The notes below the pieces were generated by a model. The model was not told the DNA's origin. It searched no databases and worked only from the letters and a program-made list of their open reading frames with translations. The position numbers and the translations under genes were made by a program. This document shows positions 44,321 to 56,218 of a DNA stretch of 64,000 bases, piece by piece (the first letter of the stretch is position 1; the number at the start of each line of letters is the position of its first letter). The stretch is from Coptis chinensis (taxonomy: Eukaryota; Streptophyta; Magnoliopsida; Ranunculales; Ranunculaceae), in assembly GCA_015680905.1 (NCBI GenBank), contig CM027380.1, positions 31,612,001-31,676,000 on the forward strand. The letters are read 5' to 3'.

Positions 44321-44839
44321 AGAGTGTTTATGCCACGAGGAAACGCTGGCGAGAGAAAAATGGAAGAACGTGTGGACGCGAGCGAAGCCGTGGTGGACAC
44401 TTCGACCGGGACGCCGCGAACTTTTGAAGTCATGTAACGCGGATGATTTGGCGGAAAGGGAAGTTGTGTGTTGTAATACACGACGCGTTAATCAGAAAGC
44501 AGATTGAAGAAGAAACGTGTCGCCCGCATTATACCTGGCTCGCTGAAAAGACGAAGCATCGTGGAACACGATGCGGGCTAGAGCCTAGGCTGTAATCATA
44601 ACTTTGGTAATTGAGCGGGCGGTTTATACAAAATCAAATTTGGGACATCGAAAAGGTATTGCGTGTTTTCATCTTACGCAAAACGCAAGCTAGGGTTTTC
44701 AAAGTGAGTGCTTCACGCATCGTTACCTTTCCATTTTCAATTTACTTTCTTCTCTGTCCAGTGCGCTTTATTAAGTCGGTAGGTCATCGTAAGGCTATAG
44801 GGTTTAAGCTTGAGTAATTGATAGAAAAGACTTGCTATA
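44321..44839 (+). other. leader of the antisense extra gene
   Basis: No coding recognised. It lies between the polypurine tract and the antisense start codon and probably holds that gene's promoter; I cannot point to a clear TATA box. Confidence 0.35.
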
Positions 44840-47190
44840 ATGTCTGATTCGGATGATACTCGATCGGAGGAGGTCCAGGAGATATCTTTGAGTTGCGGAG
44901 AGTATGAGGATGAAGAAGCAGTGAGTGTTGGCGTTGAGGTTGAGTTGGATGAAGAGGATAGGATAGATGAGGGTAATACCCGATCTAGGTCAGAAGGTGG
45001 CGTAGTCAGTACGTCAGGTCGAGGGGAGATGTCGTCATCAAGCGATGTGCCCTTTAGAAGTGTAAACCGTCGTGCTGCTAGCTCGTTCCCCAAACTGAGG
45101 GCAGCGTATGGGATTGATGTCCCCGACCTGGAGATATACGAACCACGGTTGAGTGAAAATGTTCGTAGTGAGGAGTACAACCCGTCGAATGGTGGAATAA
45201 TAATCTGTGAGGGCCAGCTGAGAGCGCATATGCAAATACCGTTCTCGAAATTGGTATGTGACTTCTTGGCCCATTGTTGGAAGTCTCCTTGTCAGTTCGT
45301 TGGTAACACCTGGAGATTGTTTAAGGTGTTTGACTTGTTAAATGCGAGTGGGGAATACGACATAGGGGTATCTGACATAGTGAAGCACTATGTGGTAAGG
45401 CGATCTGGGAATCTGAACTTTAGCTTGCAAACCATGACAACTCGTTCTGCTGTGATCGATGGAGTAAGCAATGAGGCCTGGACCAAGAGGCCGTTGTTGC
45501 TAGTTGGCAACTACTGTATGAACGGGTGTAGATTGCGAACTAGGATTTGTAACATTTCCGGTGGGTAGGAACATTCTTCTATTGTTGCTTTACATAACGA
45601 TTGATAGTTGTTCTAACAGGCTGTTGTTTTGCTTTGATTACAGAGTTTTCTGTGAAGAAGCGAACTGATCGTGGGGAGATAGAGAGGTTCTCGCGGTTGA
45701 CTCGTGAAGAAAAGCAAGCGAAGCTACCTGAAGTTGCACACTTCTTTGTGGAAAAGGGTGGGCCTGCGATCCGGGAAAAAAGGAAGGCGCAAAAAGACCG
45801 AGCTCGAGGTCAAACAAGGGAAGAAGTGATGGAGACACGAACGAGTGACTTAGTAACACGAGAAGAGAGGTAATGGGTGCACGGCGGTGCGAGGCGACCT
45901 GTTAGAGGTGGTGCCTCAGGGGCTGGAGGATCGAGCTTCCGCCCTGAAGGCGGTTCGATCGATGCGCCTGTGGAGTTGGAAACGGTGGTTTTCAATCCTA
46001 GAGCGAGGAGCAGGTCGGAGAAGAGGCCGCGACGCCTCGGAGCAAGACGCTGTCCGAGTTACGAAAGTAGCGCGGCACGCTCTTGGGGAGAGCTCTAGCC
46101 CGGGCGGATTCGATGGTGGCCAACCGGGCTATGGTTTCAGCGGAGTGGAGCGACTGAAAGCAGGTCATGGACTTGGCCACATTTGGGGCGGGTTCTAGTG
46201 CGTCCCGACGGGGGCGTGAACCTAGTCCGCTGCTGAAAGCGAAAGCTCCGCGTAAGGCGAGTGGAAAGGCTGTTGTGGTGGCTGACGACTTGGAGGGACA
46301 GTTTGTGTTCCTAGATGAGCATGGGGCGCAACGTACTGTGAAGCGGAGTGATTGTAGCTTCAGGTCGAGTAAGATATCGGGTTGCCTGTTAGAACAGATA
46401 GCTCTGGATGGCAACCGCAGGGAGCTGGATGAGAAAGGGCTGGCTGATAATCTGAGGCGAATGGAAATTGCACAATGTTTGGTACGCGTGTCTAATCTTC
46501 ATTTGATGTATTTGTCTTTGTACAGACGCTGTTGTTTTGTGGCTATTAACCATGCGTGTGTATTTGCAGCTGGTAAGTGGGTTTCAAAAATTGAAGGAGA
46601 TTGCGCAGTTCGCGGACGTAGATAGAGAGACGGTGGTGAAGCTGTCTGATGAACTGAAGAACGTCCATGAGGCCTCGAAGATGGAACGCGAGGAACTGGA
46701 AGATCTGAAGAAAGCTCATCAAGCGCTGAGTTTGGCCAAGATGTTGAAAGACACGGAAGCTGAAGAGCTGAGGCAAAAACTACAGGGAGCTGAAGAGAAC
46801 GTCCTGGCAGCCACTGTGGAGATTGGTAGGTTGAACGATTATGCCTTGCACTGCAAGAAGGTTGCTCAGGATGCTACCAAAGCCTATGATGTTCTGGACG
46901 CAGATTTCGTTGAACTGGAGGCGGACTACAACGCTTTGAAGACAGATCATGCACGCTGCACATCGCACATCGGGGTAGACCAGGTGTTTGGAGGGATGAG
47001 TAGTGCTCCCGCTGCTTCAGAGGTCGTGCCTACGACTGCGATACCGCGAACTGATGTCGCTGCGTCTGATGTGCTACTGAGTTTAGACTTGGATGGAGTA
47101 TCTGTTATGGTAGGTGGGAGGGAGGCTGAGATTGACGAATCACTTGTGCCCGGAGGGTTAATTGTTGAGCCCAGAGATGGCGAGTTGTAA
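44840..47190 (+). CDS. antisense extra ORF of the Tat element, module 1 (gypsy-type 'transposase' domain plus coiled coil)
   Basis: Opposite in strand to gag-pol. Exon 1 is 44840-45560, donor GTGGGT, acceptor at 45641-45643, exon 2 from 45644 (codon split G/AG). A later pair joins Leu at 46481 (GTACGC donor) to 46570 after TTTGCAG. The N-terminus is very acidic; then IPFSKLVCDFLAHCWKSPCQ, NTWRLFKVFDLLN and YVVRRSGNLNFSL match the domain filed as 'putative gypsy type transposon' (PF04195). Next are a Lys/Arg-rich part, VKRSDCSFRSS, and a C-terminal coiled coil (46600-46960). The middle (45874-46160) is GC-rich; its splicing is unclear, so the gene may be broken there. Such antisense ORFs are known in Tat elements; their role is not established. 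Confidence 0.65.
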
Positions 47191-48041
47191 ATTTGTTATG
47201 TTAAGCTGTCAGCTTATAGGCTGTGATACATTAGAGCTGGTTTCCTGGGGTAACCTGGGCAGTTCATCTTTTTATTTGTATGCTTAAGTACGATGAATGA
47301 CCTGGTGCTCCGTTCTATGTTGGGGTATTCATGTGAGAACGAAGATTGTTTATTCGGGTTGGATTTCCTGAGTAGTCTCAGCAACCTGGCTAACTTATTA
47401 TGTTTCTATCTTGCTAAGATAGACCGTTGATTGTATGTATGCCATGCTTGTCGCTGGTTCCCTTATTATGTATGAACTGCTTGCTTAACTATAGTTGTGT
47501 GTGATCACGGTGCGTATAACAAAGAATGGCATGGACGTTGCAGTGACAACTTCTCTGCGCCTGGCTGGTAAGTTTGCATGAGCGTCTTGTTGTTACATGA
47601 CCTGCAGCTCTGAGATGGTTGTCGTAATGAGGCCACCAGGTCGGTGGCCTTGGTTTTGTGAAGTAGGTCGAATCGTTTCGTGTTCAGTGTCACTAACGGC
47701 AGTGTTCCTCGGCGTGCGACCGTGGAGGGATCTGGCGGTTCAAAGGAACGTAATGATGGCGAAGCGGATGGCGTTTGGCGCCTCAAGGTAATTAAGAGGC
47801 TTTAGGAAAAGACGCGTTTCCTTTTGAATAAAAACGGTTCATCGAATACCAAAACAAGTATTTGCTTGTCTTTGTGCCAAAGCTTCAGTCTGTCTTCTTG
47901 CTTTGCTCGTTCGCTGTGCATTTCCTCCATTGCTACTTATTCAGGTATGTTCACTCTCTTCTGTGAGTATTCTTTCGTTGAGAAAAGTTGGGGATAAAAC
48001 TGTAGCTCATGTGACAGTACGTTCCTTTCCTAGGTTTTATC
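47191..48041 (+). other. spacer between the two antisense modules
   Basis: It begins with 3'-UTR-like sequence. No convincing coding. The part around 47820-48040 (GAATAAAAACGG, then CAGGTATG) resembles a promoter and leader with a splice donor for module 2. Confidence 0.35.
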
Positions 48042-48835
48042 ATGGCGAGATGTCATCCCTACGCGAGAGGAAAGGACAACATACGAGAAACTTCTCCGCT
48101 GATAATGGAAAAGATGGAGTTTCAACCGCACGTGCATGGTGATCGCGGGAAGAGGAAAGCTGATGTTGTAGAAGCGAAGAGTCATAAGCATCCTAGGAGA
48201 ATTTGGGCGTCCAACCGGGCGGCATTGTCTTTAGGTCGCCGCAGTGGTAAGGCGAATCGATCGATCGCCACGCCGGAATGTAGCGACACAGGGCAAAGGT
48301 CGCCCGATCTAGTGAAAGTTCGCCCCTCGCGTTGTGGTGGCGTGGAACGCGAGTTCTACTACGTGGGGAAGACTGGGAAGAAGCGTATGGTGAAACGGTC
48401 AGACTGTAGCTTCCACTCGGCGCCCATAGCGACCAGCGTTCTGAAGGGGATCGTGCTGGATGGCGACAAGGCAGAGATGAAGGATGAGGACATGGAGACG
48501 CTACTGGGGACGATGGATATGGCCGCTTGTTTGGTAAGTTCATGATGCACTAGGTTGTTATGTCAGTTACCAAGACAAACTGACTCTTGGACTTCGTTCG
48601 TGCAGTTTCTTGCAGGATATGATAAATTGAAAGAAGTTGTACAAAACACCGAGGCTGTTGATAACCCTCACATCGAAATGGGGGGTGGCGCGAAAGCGGC
48701 GATGGCATAAAAGAAAGCTGGAGGTGATGACTACCAAGTACCAGAACGCAACTGCTGAGAATGCCGCGTTAGTGGACCGACGGACGGAGTTAGAAAAAGG
48801 GAATTAGTGGTGGTGACCGCTTATGCTAAGAAGTG
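48042..48835 (+). pseudogene. antisense extra ORF of the Tat element, module 2 (diverged, broken duplicate)
   Basis: Exon 48042-48533 ends at a TTG/GTAAGT donor; the next starts at 48606 after TGCAG, in phase. It parallels module 1: VKRSDCSFHSAPI (module 1: VKRSDCSFRSSKI), LDGDKAEMKDEDMETLL (module 1: LDGNRRELDEKGLADNL), CLV at the donor, and YDKLKEVVQ after the acceptor (module 1: FQKLKEIAQ). The PF04195-like N-terminal domain is absent. A stop at 48708 truncates it, but the coiled coil continues in another frame (KRKLEVMTTKYQNA) to about 48810. So it is a partial duplicate with a frameshift. Confidence 0.65.
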
Positions 48836-49372
48836 TCGAAGGTGGTATAAAGCGAAGAAGGCGATATCGAAGCCTGACGCTTCTACGCCGCTCTAGACGA
48901 GAATACGATCTTGTTGAAGAAAACGATTGCGAATCGATTTAACGAGGTCATGAGATCGCGTGTGATGTCGGTCGGCGAGGCTTCGAATTCGACTAGCGCT
49001 AGAAGATAAGCATGTCATAAGTGAGATTTGATCCGGGTTTGGCTCTGTCAGCCATGAGTTGTAAGTTCTGTTTACATTTCCCTCTCTTATACGAGAGTTA
49101 ACAGTAGAGCTGTGTTTTCAGGCTTGCCTGAGCAGTTCGCCTTTTTTATTCAGGGAACTGGTTTCCACGAAAGTGGCAGTTCGATACTTGGTTAAGTTTT
49201 GTAATGATCACCGATCTGGATTTTCTGGGTAATCCCAGTAGATCGGTGAATGTAGTTGTTGTGACGAATGGTCATATAATTTTATTGGTGATGTTCCGTA
49301 TGCATGTTGCCGTGCACTTGTGTGTAACTAGCGTTCTGCGTAGGATTCTAGAAATATGTGTTCTGCCTTGTG

Positions 49373-49775
49373 GTCAACCCTAGAAATATAGGTCGTCGAC
49401 GTGATAGGAATTGGAGAGGCTATGTAGCCTGTGAGCTCCGGAGAGCTGTCTGCTCACGGAGAGCGTTCTCGTGTAGTCGACCCTTGAAATATAGGTCCTT
49501 GACGTAACAAGAATTGAGGAGGCGATGTAGCCTGTGAGCTCCAGAGAGCTGTTTGCTCACGGAGAGCGTTCTCGTGTAGTCGATCCTAGAAGTATAGGTC
49601 CTCGACGTAACAAGAATTTGAGAGGTCAGAGCTATAAGCTCAGAATTTGTATGCTCGCGGAGAGCGTTCTCGTGTGGTCGATCCTAGAAATATAGGTCCT
49701 CGGCGTAACAAGACTTGGAGAGGCTATAGAGCCCGTGAAGCTCTCGTGAGAGTTGTATGCTCATGATGGCGTTCT
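49373..49775. repeat. ~100-bp tandem repeat, four copies, 3' region of the Tat element
   Basis: Units start at 49373, 49477, 49579 and 49677. Landmarks are GAAATATAGGTCCTCGACGT, AAGAATT, GTGAGCTC, and GCTCACGGAGAGCGTTCTCG. GTGAGCTC and TGCTCACGG form a dyad in each unit. Tandem repeats after integrase are a known habit of Tat elements and a source of satellites. Confidence 0.85.
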
Positions 49776-49878
49776 CGTTTCATGACAAGTCTTCTTTGGC
49801 CGAGGATGGCGGACCCAGTAAACGTGTTGATTATCTATGCTGTGTAAACTGTTTGACTTGTCAATACAAGTAAATAGA

Positions 49879-51130
49879 TTATATTGTATTAGTTAACACA
49901 AGAAACTTATTTTTCATTAATGTGGACAAAAGGATATACAACATGAATGGCGCTACTGGTAAATTTTTTTTCAGTAGATAGGTATTCCAAGGTCGAGGCA
50001 ACATCTTCCCCTCTTGGGTTCTTATCCAGTATGCTCCATTGCCGACGACGCGTTCCACGATGTAGGGGCCTTCCCATGTGGGTGCTAACTTGGAATCGTC
50101 TTGCGTCTTTTTCAGCACTAGGTCGCCAGGTTGAAAAGACCTAGGATGAACTCGCTTGTTGTAGGAGTTCTTCAGAGTTTGCTGATAAGATGCGACTCTG
50201 ATGGCAGCTAAGTCCCGCTTTTCTTCCAACAGGTCGACTTCTCGTGCTAACACGGAGTCGTTGTGTCCCGACTCGACAAGTTCTGATCGAGTCGTAGTGA
50301 CTGTCAGCTCGGTGGGAATTACGGCTTCTGTGCCATAACATAAGGAGAATGGTGATTCGCCGGTACTGGATCGAGCTGTGGTGCGGTGAGCCCATAGAAT
50401 ATTCTCCAACTGATTTGGCCATTGGCTCTTATTCTTTTCAATCTTTTTCTTCAAGTTTTCCAAGATTGCTTTGTTACTGGCTTCTACCTAACCATTACTC
50501 TGAGCGTACTGTGGAGTAGAAAATGCATGAACGATCTTCCACTTGGCTAGAAACTCTTTAACCATTCTGCCTTTGAATTGAGGCCCATTATCCATTACTA
50601 ATGTATGTGGCAAACCAAATCTGGTGATGATGTGAGTCCAGATGAAGTTTCTGACATGTGACTCTTTGACGTGTGCTAAAGGAATAGCCTCGACCAACTT
50701 GGTGAAGTAGTCGGTTGCAACTAATACAAAGCGGAAGCCCGTACTTTTCTGTGGGATGAATGGTCCCATGATGTCCATGCCTCACATGTGGAATGGCCAT
50801 GGGCTTGCTATACTGATCAGTTCGCGAGTAGGTTGGATGATATTGTGGCCAAATGTTTGACACTTGACACATTTGAGGACGTATGCTTTAGCATCGATCT
50901 GCATACGGGGCCAAAAATATCCTTGCGAAATGGCCTTATGGACTAAAGAGCGACCGCCGGCATGATTCCCACATTCTCCTTCGTGGATCTCTGCGAAAAC
51001 TAACTGACCCTGCTCTGGAGTGATGCACCGTAAGTGTGGGCCACCAGCGGATTTCCTGAACAATTTGTTATGGAACCAACAATAACGTCGTGCTTGATAG
51101 GGGATCTGCTTAGCCTTGGTACGCTCCTCA
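49879..51130 (-). pseudogene. integrase of the Tat element
   Basis: The HHCC zinc finger appears in the stretch running from HEGECGNHAGG to KCVKCQTFGH (about 51000-50850). The catalytic core has Asp in DIMGPFIPQ (~50775), Asp in VMDNGPQFKG (~50595) and Glu in VEASNKAI (~50480). The C-terminal part has GESPFSLCYGTEAVIP and WEGPYIVERVVGNGAYW, with the usual Pro-Arg-Pro-Trp-Asn end. Stops interrupt at about 50782 and at a Gln position before the catalytic Glu (~50490). Integrase inserts the cDNA copy into chromosomes. Confidence 0.88.
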
Positions 51131-53364
51131 GGGAGCGCGCCGTGCTGGATATAGTCGATGATAGGCTGCATCCATGTTTGACTCAACTGACTGGCGGAGA
51201 GAGGGAATAGGTCGCTTATTGTCAGGGTGTGCTCGACTTGGTACGCAGGTCGATCGACTACTTCTATGAGTAGTTGTCTTGGGGTGCAGCTCGGGGTCTG
51301 GGTTGCTAGGTAAGCTAAACTGTCCGCATGACGGTTTTCATCACGCAAGAAATGATGTATGTGTACCTGCTTAAAAGAAGGCAATAATTGATGAACGACC
51401 TGAAGATATTTTGAAAGATTACCTTCATGGGTAGTGTACTCTTTTGCAACTTGGCGAACAACCAGCTGCGAGTTACTAAAGACTTGGAGCTCTTTGACAC
51501 CGACCTGCAGCGCCATACGAAGTCTCCTGATCAGCGCCTCGTACTCCGCCTCGTTATTGGAAGTTGCGAAATCGATGCGAACTGACTTCTCCATCACCGT
51601 TCCATCGGGTGAAACTAAGACGACCCCTATGCCACTGCCGCCAGGATTGCTAGAACCATCTACAAAGAGAGACCAGGTGGACTTGATGTGCTCTTTCGAA
51701 TCTGGGAGGTCGGTTTCTTGTTCCCAATTGGGGTCATCCACAGGGAAATCCGCTAGAAAATCGGCGACGACCTGTCCTTTTTGAGAAATCCGTGGTACGA
51801 ACTCCAGGTGGTGTTCGCCGAGTTCTTCGGCCCAAACTGCCATTCGAGTAGTCTTGTTTTCCTTGTGGAGGATTTTCTTCAATGGGAGGTCGGTAAGAAC
51901 TTTGATTTGATGCGCCTGAAAGTAAGGCCTGAACTTCCGTGCCGAATACAACAAAGCAAGTACGACTCTTTCCAGGAAGGAGTAATTCTTTTTCGCTGTT
52001 GTGAGCGTCTTGCTTATGAAGTAGATCGGTTTTTCTGAATTGTTTTCCTCTTTGAAGAGAACTGAGCTGATGGCAAAATCGGATACTGCCAGATAGAGCC
52101 CCAGAGTCTCTCCATCTACGGGCTTGGCTAGGACGGGGGGTGTGGTGAGGTACTGTTTGAGAGTGGCGAATGCTTGATGGCACTGATCGCTCCATGAGAA
52201 CTACTCGCCTTTTTTAAGGAGTTGCAGGAACGGTCTACACCTATCGGATGCCCTTGATATGAATCGGTTGAGTGCAGCGACCATGCCTGACAATTTCTGT
52301 ATTTGTTTCTTCGTGCGTGGATCGGGCATGTCTAAGAACGCTCGGATCTGGTTTGGATTAAACCCGATCCCATTTGAGACACTTGATACCCTAAAATTTT
52401 GCGGAGGGGCGCTCCAAAAGGCATTTCTCGGATTGACTTCATGCCCGTACGACGTAATCTAGAGAACGCTTGTTCAAGGTGGTCGAGGTGATCACCGGCT
52501 TTTTTGCTTTTGACGACCATATCGTCGATGTAGACCTCCATGGTGTCGCCTAACATGTCTTGGAACATGTCAGTGACCAGGCGTTGATACGTTGTCTCGG
52601 CTTTTCGGGCCGAACGGGAGAACGTTATAGCAATAGATCCCTTGCTCTGTAATGAAAGAGGTCTTCTCTTGATCCTCCTCTGCGAGTGGGATTTGGTTGT
52701 ACCCACTGTACGCGTCCATGAAGGAGAGAAGCTCATGACCACAGGTCTGGTCGACAAGTCGGTCAATGCGAGGTAGGGGAAAACTGTCTTTTGGTGTGGC
52801 CTGATTTACATTCGTAAAATCGACGCATAGGCGAACTGTTCCGTTCTTTTTAGGTACTGCCACGATGTTAGCGATCCACTCCGGATAGTCTACTTTTCTG
52901 ATAAAACCGACTTGCTTGAGTTTGTCGACCTCGTCGTTGATGACTTTTTGAAAACGCAGGGATAGTCGGCGGGGTCGTTGTCGGACTGGTCTAGCATTGG
53001 GATGAACATTTAATTTATGGCATGCGATTGCGGGATCTATTCCGGGCACATCGATATACGACCAAGCAAAAACATCTTTATTCATAGATAAGAAATTTAC
53101 AAGGTGGGTCCTGATTGTGGGGTCGAAGTTAGCCCCTACATATACAAACTTGGGGTCGTCTTCGGTGCCTAGGTTTACTTTTTCTCTTTCTGCCGCTGGA
53201 GGTTTTGCAACTGATAGCGAAGCACTGCTTGGCGATTCGCTATCGGGGGATGTCTGAACACTTTGTGGGACGACATAACTGGCCGCTAAGGGTGGAGCGA
53301 CCTGTGCGGCAACGCTGACAGGGATACCCACGACCTGGGGAGTGGGACCTGGCTGCATGCACAT
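51131..53364 (-). pseudogene. reverse transcriptase, RNase H and second (aRH) RNase H of the Tat element
   Basis: The RT frame starts 53364 with a Pro/Ala linker, then FAWSYIDVPGIDP, DSFPLPRIDRLVD, FMDAYSGYNQIPL (first catalytic Asp) and, after a frameshift near 52620, EVYIDDMVVKSK (YIDD, about 52530). Another frame change near 52340 leads to an RNase H with YFISKTLTTAKK and a VADFLADFP end (about 52200-51750). A second RNase H follows: WSLFVDGSSNPGGSGIGVVL, ATSNNEAEYEALI, VFSNSQLVVRQV and DENRHADSLAYLA. In the third motif Asn stands where the catalytic Asp is usual. The paired RNase H domains define the Tat lineage. Confidence 0.9.
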
Positions 53365-53782
53365 TGATGGTGTGGCTGCTCAGCGTCATCGTGGCGCCTA
53401 ACACGAAGCTGAGACGACCTCGATACTCTAACCGACGAAGTTCGACGTTGGATCAATCTTTGGAGACCTTTCTTTGGCGAAGTATGGGACTTCGGGAGCG
53501 AAAAGCGGTATTTGCATTGGAGAGAAATTCTGCTTGCTAGAACCCCCGTTCGCTTGGCGTTCGGAAATTTGGACCGGCAACTAAGTCATGTGCCATTGTG
53601 TAACTGGTGGGGTCATGTGTGGCGGGGGTCGGTTCACGGGCAGGCTCACTTGTTGACATGATCTGGTTACAATGGTACGCTTCGAGCTGATTGTTTCTAA
53701 GTTCCATCATTCCTCTAGGTCCTGGGAAATGGAGAACTTGATGCAACGTTGACGGTACCGCCTGCATCTGATGGATCCAACG

Positions 53783-54070
53783 TCATCCGAGTATGGCATT
53801 GTATGACGACTTGCTGTCTAGAACGCAGAACCGTGTATTGCAGCTGATCTTGTCCTCTCTAGATCCCACCAACACTGGAAGTATAATATCACCAATGGGA
53901 TCGGCCCTGGAACCATTGAACCCATAAAGGGGGGAGATCGGGTCTACGAGGACGGACTTGGGAAGGTTCATCTCTTGCATGGTGTGGTAGAACAAGATGT
54001 CACAGGAACTGCCGGGGTCGATCAGGACGCGCTTGACTGTCCAGTCGCTAATTTTGACATGGACTACCAA
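53783..54070 (-). pseudogene. retropepsin of the Tat element
   Basis: Contains VLIDPGSSCDILFY (active-site Asp; Pro replaces the usual Gly/Thr of related copies), a flap-like FNGSRADPIGDI, and the end motif SYNAILG. The frame is open across this piece but separated from gag by a stop and from RT by the damaged linker 53365-53782. Confidence 0.8.
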
Positions 54071-54099
54071 TGCATCATTATGAGGAAGGCAGACTTTGC

Positions 54100-55581
54100 T
54101 TAAGTCGGCCTCCGTGAAAGTGATATCGCTGCTGCGACTGAACCACGCGGGAATGAGCTGCCTAATGAAGTGAAATGATAGACTTCGAAGAGCCCGACAC
54201 GACGTCTTTTCTCTCTGGATGAGGTTACAGAATCGTCCGGGAAAGTAATCACGTGAATAGTTTGATCATTGTCACGATCGGATGAGTGCTGCCTTCGCTC
54301 GTGGCGTGAACGATCTCGTGGACGTCCTCTGTTGCGAGGATGAGCTTGAACCTCTTGGTAGTGACGGCGAGGTGGAGATCGACTATGTACTCGGCGCGCC
54401 ATCAGTTTGTGATGCAAGTCGCCATCAGGAATGCTAGTGTACTGTTTTATATGGCCGGCTTCCACTAGATCCTGGAGATAATGTTTAAGCCCCCAGCATG
54501 CATCAGTTTCATGGCATTTTGCGTTGTGAAATGCGCAAAATGGCTTGTCAAGTCGATCTACTGGTTGCCTCACATCGGGCCGGAAGAATGGGGCTCGCTT
54601 AATCTTACCCAGAATGTAACTGGGGGAGCGTGTCAGGATAGCGAACTCTCTGCTGTTGTCTGATCGGGTACTGGCTTTTGGTACAAGCGACCTAGGGCGC
54701 TTCTTGGCCCGTGGAGTACGATCTGAAACTGCTGCCACCTCCTGGTTCTCGTCTAAGCCGTGGAGTTTCAAAGTTTCCTGCAACTTGATGTACTTGTCCA
54801 CGCGAGCGTAGAGCTCGGACAGTGTCTCTGGGCGTTCCTTCATCAACGACACGGGACGTCGATTGTTACGCGACTCGGCAAGCATTGGAAAAGGCCGATT
54901 GTGGCGAAAGATTCTTTCAAGCCGCTTTCCATGCACAACCAGATTGACCTTGAACCGTCCTAGGAACTCACGAATAGTTTCGTCTTCTTTGAATGATAAT
55001 TGAAACAAAGAATCAAGATCGCCTTCTTCCTTTGTTGTGGGACGATCGTCTGGGGGCGAACAAATCGAGAAGTTGTTGAAGGTTTTGATAGAATCGGATT
55101 CCAGTGAAAAGAACCAATCAAGAGCGCCATCCTTGAGACTGGCTGGAAATAATCTGCAGTGGAGATGATCAAACTCGGGTGAGCTGTAAAGTGCTAAACT
55201 CTGAATGTAGCGAGCCACATGCTGACCAGGGCACGTGCTGCCATTGTACATGGGAAAGCGTGGCTGGATAAAGTCTTGTGGAGAGGGTTTATTGAGGACC
55301 TCTGCGCTGAACGGAGACGCGCGATATGTCTTAAGCATCTTGTGCACAATCTGTGTCGAATCCTTCTTTACGGCGTTCTGACCAATCCTTTGTGATAACT
55401 CGTTAATCTGTTGATTAACGTCGTTGATGCCGTTCTCTGCTCCGTTGCCGACTTGTTGTTGCTAGTAACTATCCACTTGAGCTCGTAAAGTAGCATTTTC
55501 CTCCCTGAGCAAGGAAATGCTCTCGTTCGTTATTCCCAACTGGTGGGCAAGGTGCTGGACTTGAGCTTCGAGGCTGACCAT
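54100..55581 (-). pseudogene. gag of the Tat element
   Basis: The likely native start is ATG at 55581-55579: the frame MVSLEAQVQHLAHQLG, with a coiled coil, runs in phase into the long frame. One stop (TAG, 55464-55462) interrupts it, leaving an open frame from 55347. Retrotransposon gag motifs: SLKDGALDWFFSLESDSI and FKEDETIREFLGRF. A Tat-type zinc knuckle, FCAFHNAKCHETDACWGLKH, comes late, then an Arg/His-rich tail. One premature stop in about 490 codons marks a recently dead copy. Confidence 0.85.
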
Positions 55582-55645
55582 GCTTCGTGGGCTTGAGAAT
55601 TGGTGATGTATGAACTTATTTAAGGTGGTTCTCAAGTAATCGAAA

Positions 55646-55660
55646 CCACAGACGGCGCCA
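55646..55660 (-). promoter_or_regulatory. primer-binding site of the Tat element
   Basis: The minus strand reads TGGCGCCGTCTGTGG one base inside the 5' LTR. The first seven bases are shared with the Athila site, the rest differ. I do not assign the tRNA. Confidence 0.75.
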
Positions 55661-55661
55661 A

Positions 55662-56213
55662 TGTAAAGGGGTTTTGGGGTTTTGTTTGGGACCGAAGTTC
55701 GCTCGGTTTAACCGCCCACGATCCTCTTGTTGGTTTTTCTTTTCTTTCTGGGGAGAGAGGAATCAGGCCCGACGTAGTTCAATTAGGTGGTATTTATAGG
55801 CTTAAGGGAATATCAATCTGAAAGGCACGTGTGGCTCTGGTACACGTGTAAGGTGGAGATCGTGAATGAGTGTTGGGCTAGTTATATTATAAGTCGTCTG
55901 CTGATTGGGTGTTGGCGAGGTCACCCCTATTTCCCGGTGGTGGGAAATACAATCAAGATTTTGGTAATGATTACACCTGGTGGTCATCTTATCTGAGGCG
56001 TTCTGTCTCTAGCTATGTGCTCGTACCGAGACATCTTTGTTCGTACCACCTATTTGAAAGGAACTACTCACAGGTCGGTCTTGGGTACCGAGACATCTGA
56101 GTTCGCTGCACCTGCGCGTTCTCGAGGGAGCTGCTCACAGTTCGGTCTTGGAGGTCGATGTCCTGAGTTCGCTTACGTTACACGCGTGCATGATAGGATA
56201 TCGCTCCCCTACA
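55662..56213 (-). repeat. 5' LTR of the Tat element
   Basis: 552 bp, TG...CA on the plus strand, paired with 43750-44305. Confidence 0.94.
55791..55800 (-). promoter_or_regulatory. TATA box of the Tat LTR promoter
   Basis: The minus strand reads CCTATAAATA, a canonical plant TATA box, conserved in the other LTR at 43883-43892. Confidence 0.6.
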
Positions 56214-56218
56214 ATGTC

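Larger units (their letters stand above)
43750..56213 (-). mobile_element. complete Tat-lineage Ty3/gypsy retrotransposon (12.5 kb) inserted in a LINE
   Basis: Flanked by perfect duplications ATGTC (43745-43749 and 56214-56218). LTRs are 43750-44305 and 55662-56213. On the minus strand: 5' LTR, primer site, gag, protease, RT, RNase H, a second RNase H, integrase, tandem repeats, then a ~4.7-kb block whose genes lie on the opposite strand, polypurine tract and 3' LTR. The second RNase H and the antisense extra ORF are hallmarks of Tat elements (Retand/Ogre relatives). Gag-pol has only a few stops and frameshifts, so it is younger than its LINE host. The low-coordinate LTR starts TA instead of TG. 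Confidence 0.95.

Noticed and set aside
44840-45568. Calling the antisense ORF a DNA transposase from the name of its domain
   Set aside because: The domain was named for its occurrence in gypsy elements; no DDE residues are visible, so no catalytic function is claimed.
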